NCBI GenBank assembly: GCA_016790815.1 | Contig: JAEUOG010000012.1 | Coordinates: 1-64,000 of the forward strand | Origin: Dechloromonas sp. | GTDB lineage: Bacteria > Pseudomonadota > Gammaproteobacteria > Burkholderiales > Rhodocyclaceae | Reading direction: 5' to 3' | Length of the DNA stretch: 64,000 bases | Part shown: positions 28,936 to 38,518 of the stretch, piece by piece | Layout of the letters: every line of letters starts with the position of its first letter | How positions within the stretch are numbered: the stretch's first letter is position 1 | Notes under the pieces: model-generated | The model's database searches: none | What the model saw: only the letters and a program-made list of their open reading frames with translations | Told to the model about the DNA's origin: nothing | Program-made: the position numbers and the translations under genes

Positions 28936-29349
28936 ATGGCCGAACAACACCGGCTTTCCATCACCACCCGTGGCCGCGGCTCAGTGGAAATCACCGATGA
29001 AGTTGCCGCTGTGGTGCGCAATGCTGCGGTCGACGCCGGAATTGCCCATATTTTCGTCCGCCACACCAGTTGCGGCCTGGCCATCACCGAAAATGCCGAC
29101 GCCACGGTGCGCCGCGATCTCGAAACCCTGATGCAACGCTGGGCGCCAGACGGTGACCCGGCCTACCGCCATGATCTCGAAGGCGACGACGACATGGCCG
29201 CCCACGCCCGCTCCCTGCTTACCGGCGTATCGCTGACCGTTCCCTTTGCCAACGGCCGCCTGCTGCTCGGCACCTGGCAGGGCATCTACCTTTTTGAACA
29301 CAGGACACAAGGGCATCGGCGGGAACTCGTCGTCACCCTGCTCAGCTGA
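28936..29349 (+). CDS. yjbQ: YjbQ/UPF0047 family protein
   Basis: 137 residues from the ATG at 28936; a TTG at 28924 overlapping the yajD stop is an alternative start. The family signature is complete: GIAHIFVRHTSCGLAITEN, the DLE..L motif, and HARSLLTGVSLTVPFANGRLLLGTWQGIYLFEHR. YjbQ proteins bind a metal through conserved His residues and show weak thiamine-phosphate synthase activity in E. coli; the physiological role is unclear. Cytoplasmic. Confidence 0.93.
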   Translation: MAEQHRLSITTRGRGSVEITDEVAAVVRNAAVDAGIAHIFVRHTSCGLAITENADATVRRDLETLMQRWAPDGDPAYRHDLEGDDDMAAHARSLLTGVSLTVPFANGRLLLGTWQGIYLFEHRTQGHRRELVVTLLS

Positions 29350-29448
29350 CCCGCTCGAAGCGCCTACTGACGGTGCCTCTCCAGGTTGTCGCTAATTAAC
29401 AACAACCGCAATTGGCCTATACACGCGGAATCTGCGCCTCGCAACACC

Positions 29449-29476
29449 ATTTCTGTCGCCGATGAGCGACAGAAAT
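29449..29476. promoter_or_regulatory. 11-bp perfect inverted repeat, candidate enhancer-binding site
   Basis: ATTTCTGTCGC, 6-nt spacer, GCGACAGAAAT. Its centre is about 88 bp upstream of the start point predicted from the sigma-54 promoter at 29523, a normal distance for a site bound by an NtrC-type activator. There is no T-run, so a terminator is less likely. Confidence 0.55.
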
Positions 29477-29522
29477 CATCTTGCGGCAAAAACAAACCCA
29501 TTAAATATCAGACACATGCAAG

Positions 29523-29539
29523 TTGGCCCGGTAATTGCA
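29523..29539 (+). promoter_or_regulatory. Sigma-54 (RpoN) promoter
   Basis: TTGGCCCGGTAATTGCA matches the -24/-12 consensus (TTGGCACG-N4-TTGCA) with one mismatch. The invariant GG and GC are correctly spaced by 10 nt. The predicted transcript starts near 29550 and would cover the gene at 29638. Confidence 0.7.
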
Positions 29540-29637
29540 GATAGTCATCGATGTCGGCTGAGTGTGCAGTCCGCTTTCTGCCGGCGACCCACCAATTGAT
29601 GCAATTCAAGCCGTACCCGGACAGGAGCATATGCACC

Positions 29638-29979
29638 ATGCCGAACAAGAACGCTCATCACACACCCGTCAGCACCTTCATGCGCCAAGTCAGCCTTTCC
29701 ATCCTGATGCCGTTTTTCAGCAAAGCGAAAGAGGAGAATTCGTCGCCTCCAACGTTCACGACCTCGAACTTCTCCCGGCCGGATCAATCAGAACTGCTGG
29801 CCCATGAAGAGGAAATATGTCCGTTGGTCGAAGCAGAGGTGTATGTAATCTACGGCAAGGTGGCCGATGCGAATGAGGCGCTCGCGGCTGGCGTCAAATC
29901 AGGCCGCATCACCGCTGCCCAGGTAGCCCAGTTCTGGTCAAGCCAAGGCAAAGCACCGGATGGGAAGGCTGCCGGCTGA
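29638..29979 (+). CDS. Hypothetical protein downstream of sigma-54 promoter
   Basis: 113 residues. The ATG at 29638 is chosen over an out-of-frame ATG at 29631; AGGAG at 29623-29627 could serve either. The first half is basic with a mildly hydrophobic stretch (VSLSILMPFFSK). The second half has LVEAEVYVIYGKVADANEAL, which resembles the helix-turn-helix repeat seen in the FimV C-terminus and TPR-like proteins. No firm family. It is the only gene between the sigma-54 promoter and the injection-system cluster, separated from it by 591 bp. Confidence 0.55.
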   Translation: MPNKNAHHTPVSTFMRQVSLSILMPFFSKAKEENSSPPTFTTSNFSRPDQSELLAHEEEICPLVEAEVYVIYGKVADANEALAAGVKSGRITAAQVAQFWSSQGKAPDGKAAG

Positions 29980-30570
29980 AGCAGTATTGCGCTCATCCTA
30001 TTTGGATGAGGCATCCGGAAATATTGTTCTCGCACACCGACCGCCCGGAAATTGCGGGTGGCGTTTCTACAGCTCGGGATAATTTTGCATGGGCAAATTA
30101 TTTTATTCATGTTGAATTGAACTATTTGCCAATCATTCGCGTCGACTGTAAACGGAACTGTTAAATCGCATACAAATGCTGCATATGAATATGCGCATTT
30201 ACTGATTAAAACTGGATACAGGGGGGCACGACCATCAACCGCTTTGCCGTGTTGATCGGCTTTTTCTCCTTTGTCACGATGCTGTAACAACGTTTGGATT
30301 TTATGGCAGCATAATGGCCTTGGCGCAAGACAAATACATATTCACTCGTGTCGCACGACGATGCGGGGCAGATATTCAGGGCTCCTGCCCTAGCGAGGCT
30401 GGATTGGTGATTCAGCATCGCTCTTTGATCCCGTCTTGAGGGATATAGCTTGGTGGCAATCCGGGTGACAGCGGGGAGCATTGACCCAAAGGCATGACCG
30501 GGGCCGGCAGAAGTATCGATGTGATCTCGAATGGAATGGCCTCCGGCCGTCCCGCAGAAAGGAGCCCGTC
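29980..30570. other. AT-rich leader region upstream of the eCIS cluster
   Basis: 591 bp without a convincing gene; the AT content is visibly higher than in flanking genes, mainly at 30060-30320. It contains the palindrome GCATAT-GA-ATATGC (30181-30194), a possible operator. A weak -24/-12-like match (TGGCAGCATAATGGC, about 30304) is not convincing. The cluster's own promoter is probably here, because the sheath gene has a strong ribosome site but no close upstream gene. Confidence 0.5.
30181..30194. promoter_or_regulatory. Palindrome GCATATGAATATGC in the eCIS leader
   Basis: Perfect 6-2-6 inverted repeat in the AT-rich region about 380 bp upstream of the sheath gene. It could be a repressor or activator site; there is no direct support. 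Confidence 0.3.
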
Positions 30571-32853
30571 ATGCCTGTACAACTTGCTTCCCCCGGGGTG
30601 TATATCCAGGAAGTATCCAGCGGCGTTCGTACCATAGCCGGGGTCGCCACCTCGGTTGCTGCCTTCCTTGGCGCAGCATCTCGAGGGCCTATCAACAAGG
30701 CCACCCGCATTTTCAGCTTCGCCGACTTCGAACGCGCTTTCGGCGGCCTGTCAGCCGACTCCGAAATGAGCTATGCGGTGCGCCAGTTCTTCCTAAACGG
30801 GGGCACCGATGCGTGGATCGTCCGCATCGTGAAGACGGCTTCGCCAGCCAGCAAATCGCTCCTGAGTTCGACGGCAGCCCCGGTCCTGACCGTAACCGCG
30901 CTGGATTCCGGCGCTTCCGGTAACGATATACAGGTCCGCGTCGATTACGCGACAGCCCTCCCGGACAGCACGTTCAACCTAACCTTCATTCGCAACAGCG
31001 ACGGGCGCGCCGAGCAATACCAGAACGTATCCATGAATTCGGCCGATGCCCGCTACCTGCCCGATCTGGTCAACGGCGTTTCGCAACTGGTCAAGATTTC
31101 CAGGGATGTTTCCACTGCGACACTAGGCGGATTGCCACAGGCCACCTCGACAAGTGGCGCGTTGGCTGACGTGGCGACCCTGCTCGATGCGACACACACC
31201 GACTTCCGGGTAGTCGTCAATGGCCTGCCGCCGGTTACCGTAAGCATCACGTTGCCGGCCGATGTGACCGGCGCAACCGCGACGGATCGCCGACTGGCCC
31301 TGGCCGCCGCGATTGCGACCAAGGTCCAGAACCAGGCGGGCGGCAAGCTCGCACTCTCCGGCTTCGCCTGCACCGTTGACGGCACGAGGCTGGTTCTCAG
31401 GTCAGGCGAAGGCGGTGAACTCTCGTCTGTGCGCGTATTGCCCGGTGCGCGCAACAATGCGGCCGGCGTCCTGAAGCTCGGCGTAGCCAACGGCGGCAGC
31501 GAAGTCGACGCCGTTGCAGGCATTCGCCCCGCCCTCATGCCCGACCCGGCGACTCTGAGTAGCGCGACTTACGCCGCGGCCGACCTCGACACTCTGCCCG
31601 ACGCCACCCACACGAGCCTGCGCATCAGCCTTGACGGCTATGGTCCGGATGTCGTGAATCTCGGCGCCACTGGCGCCGCAGGCGGCAGCCTTGCCGCCAA
31701 GATGGCCGACGTAGCGTCACGCCTGCAAACCGCCGTCCGAGCCTTGAAGCCGGGCAACCCGGCGTATGCCAATTTTACGGTGACGGTCGCCAGCAGCAAA
31801 CTCGTCCTGGCCAGCGGAACGCGCGGTGCCGGTTCGGCCATCGCTGTCAGCGCAGCACCGACTGCGGACATCGCGAACGGCCTCAAACTTCTGGCTGGCG
31901 CCACCCTATCTGCCCCGCCTACCGACGCTTTCCTGACTGGCGGATCGGAAACACCCTACGGACCGTCCGACGTCTATCCTGCCTTCATTGGCAGCCGCAC
32001 CAATCGCGAAGGAATCTACGCGCTGGAGGATGCCGACCTGTTCAACCTGCTCGTCATGCCGGGCATCACCGATGCCGGCGTACTGTCAGATGCGGCTTCA
32101 TACTGCGAGGAGCGCCGGGCCTTCTTCATCGTCGACGCTCCTTCATCCGTTTCCGACGTGCCCGGCATGGTCGCCTCGGCCTCCGGCACCGATCTGCCGA
32201 AATCCGATCACGCGGCAGTCTATTTTCCATGGACCTACGTTGCCGACCCGCTCAAGAACGGCAAGGCTCGCCTGACACCGCCCAGCGGCACCATGGCCGG
32301 CCTCTATGCCCGTACCGACGGCAATCGCGGCATCTGGAAAGCGCCTGCCGGCACCGATGCCAATCTGGCCGGCGTGCAATCGCTGTCGGTTCCGATGACC
32401 GATGGCGAGAACGGCAGCCTGAACCCGCTCGGCGTCAATTGTCTGCGCACCTTCCCGGTCTACGGTGCCGTGAGCTGGGGCGCCCGCACCCTGCGCGGCG
32501 CCGACCAGATGGCGTCTGAGTACAAATATGTTCCGGTGCGCCGCCTGGCGCTTTACATCGAGGAGTCGCTGTACCGCGGCACGCAGTGGGTTGTTTTCGA
32601 GCCGAACGACGAACCGCTATGGGCGCAGATCCGCCTAAACATCGGCGCCTTCATGAACGGTTTGTTCCGTCAAGGCGCCTTCCAGGGCAGTTCGCCACGC
32701 GACGCCTATCTCGTCAAGTGCGACCGCGAAACGACGACGCAGGACGACATCAATCGCGGGGTGGTGAACATCCTGGTCGGCTTCGCGCCGCTCAAGCCGG
32801 CCGAATTCGTGGTCATCAGCATCCAGCAGCTGGCCGGACAGATCCAGGTCTGA
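30571..32853 (+). CDS. Contractile injection system sheath protein (with tandem extra domain)
   Basis: 760 residues from the ATG at 30571, which has AAAGGAG 6 nt upstream. The N-terminus (SPGVYIQEVSSGVRTI, then TSVAAFLGAASRGP) and C-terminus (IEESLYRGTQWVVFEPNDEPLW, then VEFVVISIQQ-like closing strands) are diagnostic of phage-tail/eCIS sheaths. Between them, about 200-315 and 340-445 are two related insert domains: DATHTDFRVVVNG and DATHTSLRISLDG mark the same place in each copy. This makes the protein much longer than a usual eCIS sheath of 350-500 residues. The sheath forms the contractile outer cylinder. Only one sheath gene is present. Confidence 0.95.
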   Translation: MPVQLASPGVYIQEVSSGVRTIAGVATSVAAFLGAASRGPINKATRIFSFADFERAFGGLSADSEMSYAVRQFFLNGGTDAWIVRIVKTASPASKSLLSSTAAPVLTVTALDSGASGNDIQVRVDYATALPDSTFNLTFIRNSDGRAEQYQNVSMNSADARYLPDLVNGVSQLVKISRDVSTATLGGLPQATSTSGALADVATLLDATHTDFRVVVNGLPPVTVSITLPADVTGATATDRRLALAAAIATKVQNQAGGKLALSGFACTVDGTRLVLRSGEGGELSSVRVLPGARNNAAGVLKLGVANGGSEVDAVAGIRPALMPDPATLSSATYAAADLDTLPDATHTSLRISLDGYGPDVVNLGATGAAGGSLAAKMADVASRLQTAVRALKPGNPAYANFTVTVASSKLVLASGTRGAGSAIAVSAAPTADIANGLKLLAGATLSAPPTDAFLTGGSETPYGPSDVYPAFIGSRTNREGIYALEDADLFNLLVMPGITDAGVLSDAASYCEERRAFFIVDAPSSVSDVPGMVASASGTDLPKSDHAAVYFPWTYVADPLKNGKARLTPPSGTMAGLYARTDGNRGIWKAPAGTDANLAGVQSLSVPMTDGENGSLNPLGVNCLRTFPVYGAVSWGARTLRGADQMASEYKYVPVRRLALYIEESLYRGTQWVVFEPNDEPLWAQIRLNIGAFMNGLFRQGAFQGSSPRDAYLVKCDRETTTQDDINRGVVNILVGFAPLKPAEFVVISIQQLAGQIQV

Positions 32854-32883
32854 CCCTGAACCGAATCGAGAGGAGATTGAAAA

Positions 32884-33408
32884 ATGGCCCAGTTCACTGT
32901 CAATGCCCAGCGCTTCGATCCGTACAAAAACTTCAAATTCCGCGTCAAATGGGATGGCCGCTACGTCGCCGGTATCAGCAAGGTTTCAGCCCTCAAGCGT
33001 TCAACGGAGGTTGTCGAACACCGTGAAGGCGGCGACCCATCGACCGGCCGCAAGTCGCCGGGCCGCAGCAAATTCGAGGCGATCACGCTCGAGCGCGGCG
33101 TCACCCACGACACCAATTTCGAGCAGTGGGCCAACAAGGTCTGGAATCTTGGTTCCGGCCTCGGTAGCGAAGTGTCGCTCAAGGACTTTCGCAAGGATCT
33201 GATCATCGAGGTCTATAACGAAGCCGGGCAACTGGCGATCGCCTACAAGGTTTTCCGCTGCTGGGTATCGGAATACCAGGCGTTGCCGGACCTCGATGCC
33301 AACGCCAATGCCGTGGCGATCCAACACATCAAGCTCGAAAACGAAGGCTGGGAACGCGACTACGAAGTTGCCGAACCGGCTGAGCCGAGCTTTGTCGAGC
33401 CGGGTTAA
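32884..33408 (+). CDS. Injection system inner tube protein
   Basis: 174 residues of the T4 gp19/Pvc1-like tube family: FDPYKNFKFRVKWDGRYVAGISKVSALKRSTEVVEHREGG-type opening, GRSKFEAITLERGVTHD in the middle, and an IKLENEGWERDYEV C-terminus. Subunits stack into the hollow tube that carries cargo and is driven through the target envelope. It lies 30 bp after the sheath with AGGAG-like spacing (GAGAGGAGATTG). Confidence 0.95.
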   Translation: MAQFTVNAQRFDPYKNFKFRVKWDGRYVAGISKVSALKRSTEVVEHREGGDPSTGRKSPGRSKFEAITLERGVTHDTNFEQWANKVWNLGSGLGSEVSLKDFRKDLIIEVYNEAGQLAIAYKVFRCWVSEYQALPDLDANANAVAIQHIKLENEGWERDYEVAEPAEPSFVEPG

Positions 33409-33429
33409 TCGAGCCAATGGAACCTCGCC

Positions 33430-34173
33430 ATGCGCCCGTTAAGTGCCGCACAAGTTCTCGCCCTGTGGGACGCCGGACAGACACGTCATCCCATTGACCG
33501 ATCGCTGCTGGCGCTCGCCTTCGCCATGCCGGAGGAAGCGCCCGACGAACTGGCCGACCGCCCGGTGGGCTGGCGCGAAATCAATATGCTCGCCCTGCGC
33601 AATGCCACCTTCGGCAGCGCGCTGGACGGTTACGCGCCCTGCCCATCCTGCGGCAGCCTGATGGAATTCGGCCTCGACGGGACCACCCTTCTGCAAAGCC
33701 TGCCAGTCCCGGATTGCGGTGCGCGAATCGTGCTTGATGACGGACAATGGCGCCTGCCAAGCAGCCGCGATCAGGCGATGATCCTCGATGCACCAGATCC
33801 GGAAACGGCTGTCGAGTGGCTGCTCGACCGCTGCCGGGTCGATGACACCCAGTCGGGCATGACTTCCACGGTCGACCGGAAAAAAAGCCCGAAATCCAAA
33901 TGCTCGCCGGCACGCATCGGCGAGATCGAATCACAAATGGAAGTGCTCGACCCGGCCGCCGACATCCGTCTCGGCATGCGTTGCAGCGACTGCGGTCACA
34001 CCTGGGATGCCGTACTCGACGTCGGCAACTGCTTCTGGGACGAACTCGGCATCCGCGCCCGCCAGCTGCTCGAATCGGTCCATCGGCTGGCCAGCGCCTA
34101 TGGCTGGCGCGAAGCCGAGATTCTGGCGCTCAGCCCGGCCCGCCGGGCAGCCTACCTGAACATGATCGGCTGA
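33430..34173 (+). CDS. eCIS-cluster zinc-ribbon protein of unknown role
   Basis: 247 residues. The N-terminus is helical (RPLSAAQVLALWDAG). Two CxxC pairs (Cys71/Cys74 in CPSCG and Cys185/Cys188 in RCSDCGHTW) probably form one zinc site. A similar gene often follows the tube gene in tail-like clusters and is called a baseplate or tail-assembly protein, so a role in assembly is inferred. Residues about 146-159 (STVDRKKSPKSKC) are encoded by an in-frame copy of the dispersed repeat, placed between the two Cys pairs where a linker can tolerate it. Confidence 0.65.
   Translation: MRPLSAAQVLALWDAGQTRHPIDRSLLALAFAMPEEAPDELADRPVGWREINMLALRNATFGSALDGYAPCPSCGSLMEFGLDGTTLLQSLPVPDCGARIVLDDGQWRLPSSRDQAMILDAPDPETAVEWLLDRCRVDDTQSGMTSTVDRKKSPKSKCSPARIGEIESQMEVLDPAADIRLGMRCSDCGHTWDAVLDVGNCFWDELGIRARQLLESVHRLASAYGWREAEILALSPARRAAYLNMIG
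33863..33903 (+). repeat. Dispersed repeat, copy g (in frame inside the zinc-ribbon gene)
   Basis: CTTCCACGGTCGACCGGAAA followed by AAAAGCCCGAAATCCAAATG. The core has one change (CGACCG for CAACCG). Translated as STVDRKKSPKSKC. Confidence 0.7.
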
Positions 34174-34180
34174 GGCGGAC

Positions 34181-35011
34181 ATGAGCGGATTCCTTCACCA
34201 ACTCGCCAACCGCAGCCTCGGGCTTGCCCCGCAAGTCAGGTCACGCACCGCGCTGCCCTATGCTTCCCCGCCTGCTGATGTTTCAACAACGGAAACGGCC
34301 AGCCACGAATTAGCGCCAGCCAGCACGCCCATCATCAGTTCCGGATTCCAGACACCGAATGGCGCGCCGCGCCGCGCACAGCGCACCGATAGCGCCCCGC
34401 CCGCCCCGGTCGTCGCAGGCAATATTGCTGGTACTGAACGCCATGATATGCCCACCTTGAGGCCAGATCGAGGTGCAGCCATCCAGCCGGAAAGCATGTC
34501 GAGCCAACAAGCAGCCCCCATTCATCAGAGCGAGATCGCGCGCTATCAGCTGCCCAAGCGAGAGGGGAGCAACCCTGTCGCCAACCCGCGCACTTCCGAC
34601 CAAAAACCCGACACGCAACGCCGTGTACCGACAGCGAAAACCAGCCAGCTGGCCGAAAGCCCAGATGCAGCCCTGACCGACATCGAATCCCTGGTTGCAC
34701 GCCTGCTCGGCAACAAACCAGAGCACCCGGAAAATCCGCCGGAAGTCGCCACGCCGCCAACATTGGTTGCCGCTCGCCAGGCCATTCAGCGCCCGGCCGA
34801 AATCAGCGCCATCCATCCGCAAAGCAACCGGGAACGCCCAGCCATCACGCCGCAGGCCGACGAGCCGCCCGAAGTCCACATCACTATCGGCCGCCTCGAA
34901 GTCAATCCTCCCAACCGGCCGGCGCCTGCTGCCCAGCCGCCCCGCCCGCGTGGCCCGGTCCCCTTGTCGCTCAGTGACTACCTCGCCCGCCGCAACGGAG
35001 GCCGAACATGA
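34181..35011 (+). CDS. Proline-rich disordered eCIS-cluster protein
   Basis: 276 residues with very low predicted order: rich in Pro, Ala, Ser, Gln and Arg throughout, with no clear hydrophobic core. A short helical patch lies at DAALTDIESLVARLLG (about 160-176). The C-terminus has the better conserved pieces EVHITIGRLEVNPPN and PLSLSDYLARRNGG, which recur in proteins at this position of tail-like clusters. Its stop overlaps the cap gene by 4 nt. Its role is unknown; a flexible assembly or tether protein is possible. Confidence 0.6.
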   Translation: MSGFLHQLANRSLGLAPQVRSRTALPYASPPADVSTTETASHELAPASTPIISSGFQTPNGAPRRAQRTDSAPPAPVVAGNIAGTERHDMPTLRPDRGAAIQPESMSSQQAAPIHQSEIARYQLPKREGSNPVANPRTSDQKPDTQRRVPTAKTSQLAESPDAALTDIESLVARLLGNKPEHPENPPEVATPPTLVAARQAIQRPAEISAIHPQSNRERPAITPQADEPPEVHITIGRLEVNPPNRPAPAAQPPRPRGPVPLSLSDYLARRNGGRT

Positions 35012-36296
35012 GCAACGCCCTGGCCATCGCCGGCGTCACAGCCGTCATCAAGGATCTGCTCGATTCAGGCCTGATCGACCACGCGGTGATCGATGCCATG
35101 GGTGCCGGCGTCACCGTCAGCGCACAGGCCCCCGACACCATCGCGCTCGACGATGCCAATGGCCCCCAGCTCAACCTTTTCCTTCATCAGGTCACCCACA
35201 ACACCGCCTTGCGCAACGCAGCCCTGCCGTCACGCGACGCAGCCGGCAACCGCATCGCCAATCCGCCGCTCGCGCTCGACCTGCACTACCTGCTGACCGC
35301 CTATGGCCGCGCCGAACTGCAGGCCGAAGTGCTGCTCGGCTACGCCCTGCAACTCCTGCACGAAACACCGGTGCTTCCCCGCGCCGCCATTCGCCGGGCG
35401 TTGCACCCGACCATCGTCGACGGCACGGCGCTGCCGGCCATCTATCAAAGCCTGCGCGCCGCCGATCTGGCCGAACAGGTCGAGATGCTCAAGATCACCC
35501 CATCCGCGCTCAGCACCGAGGAAATGTCCCGCCTGTGGTCGGCCTTGCAGGCCCACTATCGGCCCACCGTCGCTTTCCAGGTGTCGGTCGTCCTCATCGA
35601 ATCCACCAGGCCGGCACGCAGCCCGCTGCCGGTTCTCAGCCGTGGCGAAACCGACCCGGTCTCGAAACGCGAACGCGGCGTGCTCGCTTTCAGCGGCCTG
35701 ACCGCGCCGCTACCCACGCTGGAAGCCGTCGTCCCGGGCGGACGCCAGCCGGTCGCCGTGCCCGGCGGCGAAGTGACGCTTGAAGGGCATCATCTCGACG
35801 GCGTCGATCGACAGGTCACCTTCAGCCTCGCTTCCTTCCAGATCAACCGCAGCGTGCCGGTCACCGGCGGCGGCCCGGACAAGGTCAGCTTCACCGTGCC
35901 GAATGACCTGCCAGTCGGCCTTTACCGCGTCGACCTCTCGGTACAGCGGCTTGACGACAGCCAGCCCCGCCGTACCAACCAGCTACCGCTGGCACTGGCA
36001 CCTCAGCCGGTCCTTCCCCCGTTCAGCGCCACGCGCAATGCCAACACCGTAACGCTTGTCCTTGATATCGCTCCCCCCGTTCGCCCCGGCCAGTCCGCCA
36101 CATTGATCCTGGGCGAACGCGAAATTGCCGCCGTCCCGGTAACAACCGCGACCAGCCGCCTGACTTTCACGATTCCCGAGGCCCCGCCGGCCGGCAGCAC
36201 CCATCTGGTCCGCCTGCGCGTCGATGGTTTCGACAGCCCGATCGTCGACCGCATGGCGACGCCGGCAGCCTTCCTCGATCGCCGGATCACGCTGCC

Positions 36297-36300
<4 letters not shown>
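35008..36300 (+). CDS. DUF4255 (Pvc16-like) cap/terminator protein
   Basis: 430 residues. The N-terminal half is the DUF4255 domain: ALAIAGVTAVIKDLLDSGL, LNLFLHQVTHNTALRN, and LALDLHYLLTAYG, as in Pvc16/Afp16 proteins that cap the distal end of the sheath-tube. The C-terminal half (about 225-430) is beta-rich with two IPT/TIG-like Ig units, e.g. GGEVTLEGHHLDGVDRQV and SFTVPNDLPVGLYRV, an addition seen in several eCIS lineages. The neighbours on both sides overlap by 4 nt. Confidence 0.85.
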
Positions 36301-38269
<1,969 letters not shown>

Positions 38270-38273
<4 letters not shown>

Positions 38274-38518
38274 AAAAAATCCATCTCCATATTGAGCAAC
38301 TGAGTCTGCCGGGTTACACCCCCGCCGAGCGGCGCGCCTTTGTTGCAGCGCTGGAAAGGGAACTCGCCGCCAGCGGCATGGCGGGCAATGCGTCGCTTCC
38401 ACGCCTCGCCAACAGAGAATCCTTGCGCGTCAATACACCGGACCTGCAACCACAAACAGTGGCCCGCAACGCCGTTGCCGGCATGCTCCCCCGCGGAAAA
38501 GTCGGTGGCCGGACATGA
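38270..38518 (+). CDS. Small conserved eCIS-cluster protein
   Basis: 82 residues overlapping both neighbours by 4 nt. It begins KKIHLHIEQLSLPGYTPAER and has a helix AERRAFVAALERELA, followed by a basic tail. Short proteins with this opening (a strand, then a long amphipathic helix) commonly sit between the ATPase and DUF4157 genes of such clusters. Its role is not known. Confidence 0.65.

Noticed and set aside
29018-29055. GCGGTCGACGCCGG in yjbQ resembling the dispersed repeat
   Set aside because: It encodes the conserved YjbQ segment leading to FVRHTSC, and the A-rich arm is missing; coincidence is likely.
30304-30319. Possible second -24/-12 promoter upstream of the sheath gene
   Set aside because: GG and GC have the right spacing, but four other consensus positions differ; too weak to call.
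30206-30481. Minus-strand 91-aa frame upstream of the sheath gene
   Set aside because: No ribosome site and a random-looking composition in an AT-rich leader; better explained as regulatory DNA.
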